A stretch of DNA of 64,000 nt from Clostridium_AW sp040797845 (GCA_040797845.1 JBFNFA010000002.1:372001-436000); one strand, 5' to 3'. Shown: positions 43,712 to 51,385, counted from the stretch's first letter. Translations and numbers: made by a program. The notes: generated by a model not told the origin, from the sequence alone.

Positions 43712-44410
43712 ATGTATACTAAAATTTTAGTAGTTGAGGATGAAAAAGCAATCGCTAATTTAATAGAATTGTACCTAGAAAACGAAAATTTCATAGTTTT
43801 CAAATGTCATACAGGAGCAGAAGCAATGAAAGTTATAGAAACCGAAGATTTAGGTATGGCTATTTTAGATGTCATGCTCCCAGATATAGACGGATTTTCT
43901 ATTTGCAAAAAAATAAGAGATTCTTATAACTTTCCAATTATTATGTTGACTGCAAAAGATGAAGAAGTGGATAAGATTACAGGTTTAACATTAGGTGCAG
44001 ATGATTATATTACAAAGCCATTTCGACCACTAGAGCTAGTGGCACGAGTAAAGGCACAATTAAGAAGGTTCACGAAATATAACCAATTAAACAAGTCTCA
44101 AAAAGAAGACCTGATCTCCATAGGAGGGCTGGTAGTAGACAAAAATACTCATGAATGTTTTTTAAATGAAAAACCGCTATCTTTGACTCCTACAGAATTT
44201 TCAATTCTATGGGTTTTGTGTGAAAACAAAGGTCAAGTCGTAAGCTCTGATAGGTTATTCCATGAGGTTTGGGGAGATAAATACTTTAGCAACAGCAACA
44301 ACACTATTATGGTTCACATTAGACACTTGAGAGAAAAGATGAATGATTCAGCCGAAAATCCTAAATATATCAAAACCGTATGGGGGGTTGGTTATAAAAT
44401 TGAAAACTAA
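43712..44410 (+). CDS. VanR-like OmpR-family response regulator
   Basis: The 232-residue regulator has a receiver domain (phosphoacceptor Asp53 in ILDVMLPD, with the acidic pair EDE and the Lys in ADDYITKPF) and a winged-helix output domain (about 130-231). It is strikingly close to VanR of VanA-type resistance: KITGLTLGADDYITKPFRPLEL, NTHECFLNEKPLSLTPTEFS and the end KYIKTVWGVGYKI are the same blocks. It is translationally coupled to the VanS-like gene. Downstream lie not vanHAX but a redox cassette and a D,D-carboxypeptidase, whose promoters share an 11-bp direct-repeat operator. RBS AAGGTGG. Confidence 0.93.
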   Translation: MYTKILVVEDEKAIANLIELYLENENFIVFKCHTGAEAMKVIETEDLGMAILDVMLPDIDGFSICKKIRDSYNFPIIMLTAKDEEVDKITGLTLGADDYITKPFRPLELVARVKAQLRRFTKYNQLNKSQKEDLISIGGLVVDKNTHECFLNEKPLSLTPTEFSILWVLCENKGQVVSSDRLFHEVWGDKYFSNSNNTIMVHIRHLREKMNDSAENPKYIKTVWGVGYKIEN

Positions 44411-45536
44411 TAGAACTAGAAGAAATGATTATTTATCATTTAAACGAAAAATATTTTTTAGAGTATTAATACTTATTTTAGCAAGCATTGGATTTTTAGG
44501 GTTATTAAGCTCCTTATTACGAGGTCGTTTTGGCAATTGGATTGTCCGATTCCTGCAAAATACATTTTATTTATCTGAGTCAGATGCAGTGATTATTCAC
44601 CAATATGTATTCCGCAATAACATAGATAAAATTATGTTAATTTCAAGCGTCATTTTTTTCTTAGTTATTTTTCAATTTGCTATGTCTTGGGTTACAAAGT
44701 ACTTTGATGAAATTGATAGAGGTATGGATGACTTAATGACAGGTTCAAATAAGGAAATTGAACTATCCCCAGAACTAAACTTTATGGAAACCAAATTAAA
44801 TATGTTCAAACATATTCTAGAAAAAAGAGAACGAGATGCAAAACAGGCAGAGCAAAGAAAGAATGATTTAGTTGTTTACCTTGCTCATGATATAAAGACT
44901 CCTCTTACTTCAGTTATCGGATACTTAGATTTAATGTCAGAAGTACCAGATATGCCCATTGAACAAAGAGCAAAATATATGGATCTTACTTTAGAAAAAG
45001 CAAATCGACTTGAAAAGCTTATCAACGAATTTTTTGAAATTACTAGATATAATCTCCAAACCATTGTATTAGAAAAAAAAGACTTTAATCTATCCTATAT
45101 GTTATTTCAAATGGCAGATGAATTTTATCCAATGCTTTCCGAAAAAAAGCAAGAGGTTATGGTAGAGGCAGAAGATATTATTATGTTTTTTGGTGATCCA
45201 GATAAGTTGGCGCGAGTATTCAATAATGTGTTTAAGAATGCAATTGCATATGGTAATGAAAATAGTAAAATCACAATAAGTGTTCATATTCAATCTCAGA
45301 ATGCCATTATAACTTTTGAAAACTATGGTAAAACTATTCCTCCACAAAAACTAAACAGCATATTCGAAAAATTTTTCAGGCTGGATGAATCTAGGGGAAC
45401 AGGCACCGGTAATGCAGGGCTAGGTCTTGCTATTGCTAAAGAAATTGTAATTTTACACGAAGGTGAAATTTATGCAGAAAGCAAAGATGGTTATACCATA
45501 TTTCACATAAAAATACCAGGAATAATCAACAACTAA
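44388..45536 (+). CDS. VanS-like sensor histidine kinase
   Basis: The protein has about 382 aa and two membrane segments (about 25-45 and 85-105 of the product) enclosing a short outer loop. A HAMP-like linker, the DHp domain with the phosphoacceptor His in YLAHDIKTPLTSVIGYL, and a HATPase domain follow (N-box NNVFKNAIAYG, G-boxes GTGNAGLGLAIAKE). The blocks DLVVYLAHDIKTPLTS and NEFFEITRYNLQT match VanS closely. TTG 44388 gives the VanS-like N-terminus MVIKLK; TTG 44400 has better spacing from the G-run and is an alternative. The gene overlaps vanR by 23 bp, as in enterococcal vanRS. The signal sensed is unknown. Confidence 0.9.
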   Translation: MVIKLKTNRTRRNDYLSFKRKIFFRVLILILASIGFLGLLSSLLRGRFGNWIVRFLQNTFYLSESDAVIIHQYVFRNNIDKIMLISSVIFFLVIFQFAMSWVTKYFDEIDRGMDDLMTGSNKEIELSPELNFMETKLNMFKHILEKRERDAKQAEQRKNDLVVYLAHDIKTPLTSVIGYLDLMSEVPDMPIEQRAKYMDLTLEKANRLEKLINEFFEITRYNLQTIVLEKKDFNLSYMLFQMADEFYPMLSEKKQEVMVEAEDIIMFFGDPDKLARVFNNVFKNAIAYGNENSKITISVHIQSQNAIITFENYGKTIPPQKLNSIFEKFFRLDESRGTGTGNAGLGLAIAKEIVILHEGEIYAESKDGYTIFHIKIPGIINN

Positions 45537-45537
45537 A

Positions 45538-45587
45538 AAACACTATTCCTTTATGATATAAAAGTTCATAGAGGAATGGTGTTTTTA
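45538..45587 (+). terminator. Terminator of the vanRS-like operon (copy 1 of a repeated hairpin)
   Basis: AACACTATTCCT / AGGAATGGTGTT with the loop TTATGATATAAAAGTTCATAG and a T5 tail. It is nearly identical to the terminator at 48080-48127. Confidence 0.88.
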
Positions 45588-45841
45588 TATTTTTACTATA
45601 TTTTAAAATTTAAAATATAGTTTCGATGAATTTACTGTCTATAATAAAATTTTCTAAAATAATACCTACCAAAAATATTAAGCGCTCCATAAGTAATTCT
45701 TAAGATATTAATAAGTAGATATATACAAAGTTTTTCCTCATTTTCTATAAACTATAATTATTGCCGGCACAGCCAATAGTTAATTAATAAATTTGCAATT
45801 AAAGTATACAAATACAATATAAAAATAAAGGAGAATTAATT
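45588..45841 (+). promoter_or_regulatory. Promoter/operator region of the redox cassette
   Basis: Four hexamers lie at exact 11-bp intervals: ATTAAG (45677), CATAAG (45688), CTTAAG (45699), AATAAG (45710). Six bases after the last is TATACA (45722-45727), and after 18 bp TATAAA (45746-45751). Direct repeats of this period just upstream of -35 are typical for OmpR/PhoB-family activators. The same array stands before the carboxypeptidase gene. The remainder of this stretch is AT-rich and gene-free. Confidence 0.75.
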
Positions 45842-46936
45842 GTGAAAAGAAAATTTTTAACGATTTTAGTATCAGTAATACTTTGCATATCTATAGTAGC
45901 ATGTAATAAATCTACAGAAGAAAATTCAAAACAAACTAAAAATGAAACTAATAAAACAGAAACCGCACAAGATGATACGGCAAGAAGGTTTGAAGATTTA
46001 GGAATTGAATTTAGCTTACCTAATAAGTGGAAGAATAAAGCAGAAAATATAGATGCATATGCAACAGCACCAGAAGAAAATATAGAAGGTCAAGTAATCG
46101 TTAGTTTTATACTTGACGAGACTATGGAAAAGGCGCGAAAGCTAAATGAGGAGGCATCGAAAATTCCAGAAACAGATAAAGAGAAAATTAAAAAAGCTGC
46201 AGCAGAAATTATGGATTTAACTAATGAATTTAAAGAATTATGTACTGTAGTAAGTATAGATAAGAGTAAAAAAGAAGGCAAAGTTCAAAAAGATTTATTT
46301 TCAAAATATGAAAATAAGGACTTAATAGGTAAAGAAGGTAATCTTGAATTTTACTTGTTATATAATAATAAGCCTAATACTAATGGTTTATCAGAAAAAT
46401 CTAAGAAAGATTATGAAGAAGTACATGGAGAAATTAAAAATTTTAAAAGCTTAATTAAAACATTTAAACCAGTAACGGAACAAGAAAAATTAAGTAAACA
46501 TAAGAAATTTGAATTTAAAACTAAAACTTTAGATGGTAAAGAAATAGATAGCAATATTTTTAAAGATAGTAAACTTACTATGGTAAATATATGGGCAACA
46601 TATTGTAGTCCATGTATAGCAGAAATGCCTGACATTCAAAAGCTTTATGAAGAAGTCAAAGATGAGAATATTAATGTGATTGGTCTTGTTTCAGATACAC
46701 CGGATGTAGACAATGAAGAATTAGCTAAGAACATTTTATCAAAAAAAGGTGTGACGTTTGCTAATATTATTCCAGATGAAAAGATTATGAATAATATATT
46801 AAACGATGTTTCAGGAGTTCCAACTACATTCTTTGTTGACAGTGAAGGAAATATCATTGGAGAGTTTGTAGTAGGTTCTAAGAACAAAGATGAATATATG
46901 AAAGAAATTCAAGATAGATTAAAAAGTATAAAATAA
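45842..46936 (+). CDS. TlpA-like thioredoxin-fold lipoprotein
   Basis: The 364-residue protein starts at GTG 45842 (AAGGAG upstream). A lipoprotein signal ends at Cys21 (SIVAC). A polar linker and an unassigned central domain follow (about 48-210: ARRFEDLGIEFSLPNKWKN). The C-terminal TlpA/ResA-like thioredoxin domain (about 222-364) has the active site CSPC (Cys255, Cys258) in IWATYCSPCIAEMP and the cis-Pro segment SGVPTTFFVD. It should reduce disulfides outside the membrane, with electrons from the NapH-like protein encoded next. The central domain recalls PsbP/MogA-type lipoprotein modules but is not assigned. Confidence 0.88.
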   Translation: MKRKFLTILVSVILCISIVACNKSTEENSKQTKNETNKTETAQDDTARRFEDLGIEFSLPNKWKNKAENIDAYATAPEENIEGQVIVSFILDETMEKARKLNEEASKIPETDKEKIKKAAAEIMDLTNEFKELCTVVSIDKSKKEGKVQKDLFSKYENKDLIGKEGNLEFYLLYNNKPNTNGLSEKSKKDYEEVHGEIKNFKSLIKTFKPVTEQEKLSKHKKFEFKTKTLDGKEIDSNIFKDSKLTMVNIWATYCSPCIAEMPDIQKLYEEVKDENINVIGLVSDTPDVDNEELAKNILSKKGVTFANIIPDEKIMNNILNDVSGVPTTFFVDSEGNIIGEFVVGSKNKDEYMKEIQDRLKSIK

Positions 46937-46946
46937 CAAATTATAT

Positions 46947-46994
46947 ACCTCATCTTATAATAGGTGGGATATATAACTGATGCCTATACATCAG
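46947..46994. repeat. Two small dyads between the TlpA-like and CXXC genes
   Basis: ACCT-N12-AGGT (46947-46964) is followed by the perfect palindrome arms CTGATG / CATCAG with a six-base loop (46977-46994). They may attenuate or stabilise the transcript between the two genes. Confidence 0.4.
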
Positions 46995-47054
46995 CAATAG
47001 TGAAGATTTTATTTATGATTATTTAAGAAATTATATATTAAGGGCGTGGAATTT

Positions 47055-47213
47055 ATGAATATAGATAAATTCAATAGGAAAGAAGTATTCGTAAAATATG
47101 GGATATTAATTACAAGTATTGTATTTATTTTCACTGGTATATATAGAAATGAAGTAAGAATTGTATTAAAAAAAGCAATAAACATATGTCTGGAGTGCAT
47201 AGGAATTGGATAA
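47055..47213 (+). CDS. CD1871A-type CXXC membrane miniprotein
   Basis: This 52-residue gene is too short for usual gene finding. The product has one membrane helix (about 14-28, YGILITSIVFIFTGIYR) and a C-terminal CLEC motif (NICLECIGIG). Size, CxxC position and the neighbouring NapH-like ferredoxin match the clostridial CD1871A family of CXXC-containing proteins. The ribosome binding site is AAGGGCGTGG. Its stop overlaps the TTG start of the next gene (8 bp), so the two are translationally coupled. It may carry electrons or metal to or from the ferredoxin. Confidence 0.8.
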   Translation: MNIDKFNRKEVFVKYGILITSIVFIFTGIYRNEVRIVLKKAINICLECIGIG

Positions 47214-48036
47214 AAGAAGAATAACACAAATTATTGTAACTATAACGACAAATGCAAATATAAATGGCTTTTTAAGAGGTAATATATTTAAAGGAAATAC
47301 TAAAAGAATTTGTGTTCCAGGTCTAAACTGTTATTCTTGTCCTGGAGCTCTGGGCTCTTGTCCAATAGGTTCTTTACAAGCTGTTATTGGAACTATAAAA
47401 TATAATTTTTCATTATATGTAGTTGGATTTATGTCTTTATTTGGTGTTATATTTGGCAGATTTATATGCGGGTGGTTATGTCCCTTTGGCCTTATTCAGG
47501 ATTTACTACATAAGATACCCTCTAAAAAAATTAATGTAAATAAAAAAGTAGATACTGTACTTAAATATTTAAAATATATCATATTAGCATTATTTGTTAT
47601 AGTATTACCTATATTTTTAGTAAATGAATTTGGAATAAGTCCTCCATATTTTTGTCAATACATATGCCCTGCTGGCACACTAGAGGGTGGAATACCATTA
47701 ATTTCACTAAATAAATCTTTAAGGGGAGCTATAGGATATTTATTTGCCTGGAAAATGTTCTTACTAATTGTCATTATTATATCATCAATATTTATATACA
47801 GACCATTTTGTAGATATATATGTCCATTAGGAGCATTTTACTCATTATTTAATAAAGTAAGTTTTTATAAATATGAAATAGACAAAAATAAATGTACAAG
47901 CTGTAATGCTTGCACACATAAGTGTAAAATGAATATAGAAATTTACAGAAATCCTAACAGCTCTGAATGCATTAGATGTGGTGAATGTGTAAAAATATGT
48001 CCTACAAAATCTATAAAAAAGGGAATTAAGTTTTAG
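47206..48036 (+). CDS. NapH/YccM-like membrane 4Fe-4S protein
   Basis: The 276-residue protein starts at TTG 47206. It has about five membrane helices, each followed by conserved Cys-Pro motifs: CGWLCPFG, CQYICPAG and CRYICPLG. Two C-terminal ferredoxin clusters follow (CTSCNACTHKC and CIRCGECVKICP). An extra N-terminal CYSCPGALGSCP is present. Relatives (NapH, YccM, CcdA-like donors) move electrons across the membrane. Here the likely acceptor is the TlpA-like thioredoxin encoded upstream, through the CXXC miniprotein. Confidence 0.88.
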   Translation: MDKRRITQIIVTITTNANINGFLRGNIFKGNTKRICVPGLNCYSCPGALGSCPIGSLQAVIGTIKYNFSLYVVGFMSLFGVIFGRFICGWLCPFGLIQDLLHKIPSKKINVNKKVDTVLKYLKYIILALFVIVLPIFLVNEFGISPPYFCQYICPAGTLEGGIPLISLNKSLRGAIGYLFAWKMFLLIVIIISSIFIYRPFCRYICPLGAFYSLFNKVSFYKYEIDKNKCTSCNACTHKCKMNIEIYRNPNSSECIRCGECVKICPTKSIKKGIKF

Positions 48037-48079
48037 AGTCTTAAATATGGATAAGTATGGAATATTTAAGATTCTAGAA

Positions 48080-48127
48080 AGCACCATTCCTTTATGATGT
48101 AAAATTCATGAAGGAATGGTGTTTTTA
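48080..48127 (+). terminator. Terminator of the redox cassette (copy 2 of the repeated hairpin)
   Basis: AAGCACCATTCCTT / AAGGAATGGTGTTT with the loop TATGATGTAAAATTCATG and a T-tail. Sequence and loop are almost the same as in copy 1 at 45538-45587, 2.5 kb upstream. Confidence 0.88.
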
Positions 48128-48155
48128 TTTTTATGATTTTTAAAATCCTGAAATT

Positions 48156-48229
48156 ATTAAGCAGTCCTTAAGAAAATCTTAATAGGTCTATAAGTCGTTG
48201 TTTACACAAAGAATGTTCAATTTTATTAG
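48156..48229 (+). promoter_or_regulatory. Promoter/operator of the D,D-carboxypeptidase gene
   Basis: Four hexamers at exact 11-bp intervals: ATTAAG (48156), CTTAAG (48167), CTTAAT (48178), TATAAG (48189). Six bases later is TTTACA (48201-48206), and 17 bp on TATTAG (48224-48229). The layout, including the distance to -35, repeats that before the redox cassette. Confidence 0.75.
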
Positions 48230-48279
48230 AATTATGTTGTAAGGCAATATTGGAATTCATATTTAAGGAGGAGTATTTA

Positions 48280-49269
48280 ATGACAGCATATAGACAAAAA
48301 TACAAAAGAAAAAAGAGGAAGATAAAAGGTGTTCGCTCAATACTATGCATATGCGCAGTATGCCTCACAACTTTATTTTTGTCAAATTATCTAATAAATA
48401 AAATCAACGCAAAAACAGGATTATCTGTAAAATCTTCAAAAGTAATAGTTGGGGATGGAATTAATCAGATTGTAGCTAATAATTTATATAGCTCAAACGC
48501 CATTCTAATTAATTTAGATGATAATCAGATATTATTAGATAAATCATCTGATGAAAGAATCTACCCAGCATCCCTTACAAAAATTATGACAGCAATAGTG
48601 GCAATTGAAAATCTTCCAGATTTACACGAAATGATTTATCTGCCAGAGAATATATTTAAGAAATTGTATTCTGAAGGTGCTTCTATGGCAGGTTTTTTAC
48701 CCAATGAAAAGGTAGAAGCAATAGATTTGATTTATGGAGTATTATTACCCTCTGGTGCAGAAAGTTGTATAGGATTAGCGGATGCAATCGCAGGTTCAGA
48801 AAGAAAATATGTAAAATTAATGAATGAAAAGGCTAAAGAATTAGGAATGAAAAATACTCATTTCACCAACTCCACAGGACTACATCACAGGAATCATTAT
48901 AGCACTGTAAATGATATTGCTAAACTACTGGAATATGCATTACAAAACGATACTTTTCGAGAAGTATTCACTTCAAAACGTCATTCGACGAAAGCAACTA
49001 ATCTTCATCCCGATGGAATCACTTTTCACAGTACAATGTTCAAACACATGAGTACAAAAGAGGTGAATAACGGTATTATCCAAGGTGGGAAAACTGGTTA
49101 TACGGAGGAAGCTAAATTATGTCTTGCCAGCTTAGCAAAAATAGATGGCAAGGAATATATTTTAGTCACTGCTAATGCAGAAGGGAATCCTCAAACAGAG
49201 CAATTCAACATTTCAGATGCATTTTCTGTATATAATCAAATTTTCGAAAACAGTGCTGTCTCAAAGTAA
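48280..49269 (+). CDS. Serine-type D-Ala-D-Ala carboxypeptidase (S11)
   Basis: The protein has 329 aa from ATG 48280 (AAGGAGGAG upstream). A basic cytoplasmic N-terminus and a membrane anchor (about 20-41) precede the S11 penicillin-binding domain. The motifs are SxxK in YPASLTKIMTA, the second box in LLPSGAESCIG (SGA instead of SxN, seen in many Gram-positive members) and KTG in QGGKTGYTEEA. It trims the terminal D-Ala from pentapeptide stems. In VanRS-controlled loci this removes glycopeptide targets, a VanY-like job done here by an unrelated serine enzyme. It lacks the usual C-terminal PBP5 domain. Confidence 0.9.
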   Translation: MTAYRQKYKRKKRKIKGVRSILCICAVCLTTLFLSNYLINKINAKTGLSVKSSKVIVGDGINQIVANNLYSSNAILINLDDNQILLDKSSDERIYPASLTKIMTAIVAIENLPDLHEMIYLPENIFKKLYSEGASMAGFLPNEKVEAIDLIYGVLLPSGAESCIGLADAIAGSERKYVKLMNEKAKELGMKNTHFTNSTGLHHRNHYSTVNDIAKLLEYALQNDTFREVFTSKRHSTKATNLHPDGITFHSTMFKHMSTKEVNNGIIQGGKTGYTEEAKLCLASLAKIDGKEYILVTANAEGNPQTEQFNISDAFSVYNQIFENSAVSK

Positions 49270-49310
49270 AAAGTGAGCTGCCTCACTTTTTATTTTGAGA
49301 CAGCACCTTT
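49255..49310. terminator. Bidirectional terminator between the carboxypeptidase gene and metK
   Basis: A long hairpin with nested arms: GTGCTGTCTCAAA / TTTGAGACAGCAC outside and TAAAAAGTGAG / CTCACTTTTTA inside. It includes the last codons of the carboxypeptidase gene. Confidence 0.88.
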
Positions 49311-49314
49311 CTTT

Positions 49315-50490
49315 TTATAAATATTTCTTTATATCCTGAACTTTATCTAAGTTTTCCCATGGAACATTTAAATCTGTTCTTCCAAAATGTCCATATGCAG
49401 CTGTTTGCTTGTAGATAGGTCTTCTTAAATCTAAGTTTTTAATTATAGCTGCAGGTCTTAAATCGAATACTTTGTTTATTATTTCAACAATTTTATCGTT
49501 TGGTATTTTTCCTGTTTCAAAGGTATCAACAGCTATAGAAACTGGTTTAGCAACTCCTATAGCATAAGCTAATTGGATTTCTATTTTATCTGCTACTCCT
49601 GCTGCTACTAAGTTCTTAGCCACCCATCTAGCTGCATAAGCCGCTGATCTATCAACCTTTGTTGGATCCTTTCCTGAGAAAGCTCCACCACCATGTCTTC
49701 CATATCCTCCATAGGTGTCAACTATTATTTTTCTACCTGTTAAACCTGCATCTCCTTGTGGTCCTCCCACAACAAATCTTCCTGTTGGGTTTATATAGTA
49801 TTTTGTATTTTCATCTAACAATTCCTTTGGAACAATTTCATTAATTACATGTTCTAGTATATCTTTCTCTATTTCTTCTCTAGTAACTTCTGGACTATGC
49901 TGAGTAGATACTACTATTGTATCTATTCTTACAGGCTTACCACCTTCATATTCTACAGTAACCTGAGTTTTACCATCTGGTCTTAAATATGATAATGTTC
50001 CATCTTTTCTAACCTCTGATAATTTTCTAGCAAGTTTATGAGCCATAGCTATTGGCATTGGCATATATTCTGGTGTCTCATTTGTGGCAAACCCAAACAT
50101 CATACCTTGGTCTCCAGCACCTATAGCCTCTTCTCTATCCATTTCTCCTTTTTTGGATTCTAAAGATTCATTTACTCCCATAGCAATGTCAGGAGATTGT
50201 TCATTTATAGATGTTAATACAGCACATGTATCACTATCAAAACCATATTTTGCTCTTGTATATCCTATTTCTTCGATGGTTTCTCTAACAATTTTAGGGA
50301 TATCTACATAACAGTTAGTTGTTATCTCACCAACAACTAAAACCATACCAGTAGTTACTGTAGTTTCACAAGCAACTCTTCCTTTTGGATCTTTTTCAAG
50401 TATTGCATCTAAAACTGCATCGGATATTTGGTCACATATTTTATCTGGATGTCCTTCTGTAACTGACTCTGAAGTAAACAATTTTCTCAT
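49315..50490 (-). CDS. metK: S-adenosylmethionine synthetase
   Basis: The enzyme makes S-adenosylmethionine from methionine and ATP. The protein (391 aa from ATG 50490) begins MRKLFTSESVTEGHPDKICD and has the metal/ATP motifs GAGDQGMMFGFA and GGGAFSGKDPTKVDRSAAY. GGAGG precedes ATG 50490; the ATG at 50505 starts within that site. Control is by the SAM-I riboswitch upstream, so the gene is shut off when its own product is abundant. Confidence 0.97.
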   Translation of the reverse strand: MRKLFTSESVTEGHPDKICDQISDAVLDAILEKDPKGRVACETTVTTGMVLVVGEITTNCYVDIPKIVRETIEEIGYTRAKYGFDSDTCAVLTSINEQSPDIAMGVNESLESKKGEMDREEAIGAGDQGMMFGFATNETPEYMPMPIAMAHKLARKLSEVRKDGTLSYLRPDGKTQVTVEYEGGKPVRIDTIVVSTQHSPEVTREEIEKDILEHVINEIVPKELLDENTKYYINPTGRFVVGGPQGDAGLTGRKIIVDTYGGYGRHGGGAFSGKDPTKVDRSAAYAARWVAKNLVAAGVADKIEIQLAYAIGVAKPVSIAVDTFETGKIPNDKIVEIINKVFDLRPAAIIKNLDLRRPIYKQTAAYGHFGRTDLNVPWENLDKVQDIKKYL

Positions 50491-50515
50491 CTTTTTTTCC
50501 TCCATTTCAACTCGT

Positions 50516-50548
50516 AAAAAAATAAAGCCTCTTCAATAAGAAGAGGCA
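50516..50548 (-). terminator. Riboswitch-controlled terminator of metK
   Basis: GCCTCTTC / GAAGAGGC with a short loop and a TTTATTTTTT tail on the minus strand. Confidence 0.88.
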
Positions 50549-50559
50549 CCATAACGTTC

Positions 50560-50668
50560 CATTCCTCTTATCTTGCAGAAATCTTCTGCAGGAATTGGCA
50601 CCTTAGCACATAGTGCTGGTTGCCGGGTTTCACAGGGCCCTTTTCCCTCCACCTCTCTTGATAAGAGC
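50560..50668 (-). promoter_or_regulatory. SAM-I riboswitch (S-box)
   Basis: On the minus strand: CTCTTATCAAGAGAGGTGGAG, GGGCCCTGTGAAACCC, GGCAACCAGCACTATGTGCT, AAGGTGCCAATTCCTGC, and closing AGATAAGAGGAAT. These are the conserved S-box blocks in order, with the P1 helix CTCTTAT / ATAAGAG. Confidence 0.97.
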
Positions 50669-50691
50669 ATTTTATTATATTTTACCTAAGT

Positions 50692-50720
50692 ATTATATCA
50701 TAATAAAAAGTTTATGTCAA
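50692..50720 (-). promoter_or_regulatory. Promoter of the SAM riboswitch-metK unit
   Basis: On the minus strand a perfect TTGACA (50720-50715) and a perfect TATAAT (50697-50692) are 17 bp apart. Confidence 0.88.
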
Positions 50721-50770
50721 TTATAGCTTTTGCAATTAAACAAAATAAAAAAGACACATAAATGTGTCTT

Positions 50771-50856
50771 TGGTGGAGGAGGACGGATTCGAACCATCGA
50801 AGGTATATACCAACAGATTTACAGTCTGCCCCCTTTAGCCACTCGGGAACTCCTCC
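50771..50856 (-). tRNA. tRNA-Tyr (GTA), copy 1
   Basis: 86 nt with encoded CCA and a long variable arm, as for type II tRNAs. The acceptor GGAGGAG pairs fully and the anticodon loop CTGTAAA gives GTA. It is identical to the copy at 50958-51043. Confidence 0.95.
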
Positions 50857-50861
50857 ACATA

Positions 50862-50937
50862 TGGAGCTGGCAATAGGACTTGAACCTACAACCTGCTGAT
50901 TACAAGTCAGCTGCTCTGCCAATTGAGCTATGCCAGC
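50862..50937 (-). tRNA. tRNA-Thr (TGT), copy 1
   Basis: 76 nt with encoded CCA. The acceptor GCTGGCA / TGCCAGC pairs fully, and the anticodon stem GCTGA/TCAGC holds loop CTTGTAA, giving TGT. It differs from copy 2 by one base at position 9 (A here, G there). Confidence 0.95.
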
Positions 50938-50957
50938 ATATCTTATTAAATTTTATA

Positions 50958-51043
50958 TGGTGGAGGAGGACGGATTCGAACCATCGAAGGTATATACCAA
51001 CAGATTTACAGTCTGCCCCCTTTAGCCACTCGGGAACTCCTCC
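50958..51043 (-). tRNA. tRNA-Tyr (GTA), copy 2
   Basis: Same 86-nt sequence as copy 1, located 187 bp away as part of a tandem duplication with the adjacent tRNA-Thr. Confidence 0.95.
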
Positions 51044-51048
51044 ACATA

Positions 51049-51124
51049 TGGAGCTGGCAATAGGACTTGAACCTACAACCTGCTGATTACAAGTCAGCTG
51101 CTCTGCCAATTGAGCCATGCCAGC
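51049..51124 (-). tRNA. tRNA-Thr (TGT), copy 2
   Basis: Same as copy 1 except for G at position 9. It is the first tRNA transcribed in the four-gene cluster. Confidence 0.95.
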
Positions 51125-51173
51125 ACATTTTATAATTAAATTGTCCAGTTAACTTAATGCGTTAACAAGGAAT

Positions 51174-51202
51174 AGTATACATTCTTATTAAATAAAATTC
51201 AA
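51174..51202 (-). promoter_or_regulatory. Promoter of the tRNA cluster
   Basis: On the minus strand TTGAAT (51202-51197) and TATACT (51179-51174) are 17 bp apart. Between it and the first tRNA lies a small GTTAAC...GTTAAC inverted repeat (51148-51166). The rest of the 260-bp region up to 51385 shows no gene. Confidence 0.7.
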
Positions 51203-51385
51203 ACGCCATAATACATCATTATTTGAAATCTTATTGAATTTCCTCAATATTTCTCTATATATCTTTCATTTAATATATATGTTATATTCAATTATTTTCA
51301 CTTTATTTGTTCTGAAGTTTATATTATAATGCTATTGAATCAAGTAATTATTATAAATATTTATAAAACAATTAAGGAGATAATT

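Noticed and set aside
45538..48127. The repeated hairpins as ends of a transposon
   Set aside because: They are terminators in direct orientation with T-tails, without target duplications or transposase genes.
43712..49269. Transferred vancomycin resistance operon
   Set aside because: No vanH, ligase or vanX genes, no mobile element borders, and base composition like the neighbours.
50880..51118. Open reading frames across the tRNA cluster (68-74 codons, both strands)
   Set aside because: They are translations of the duplicated tRNA-Tyr and tRNA-Thr genes and have no ribosome binding site.
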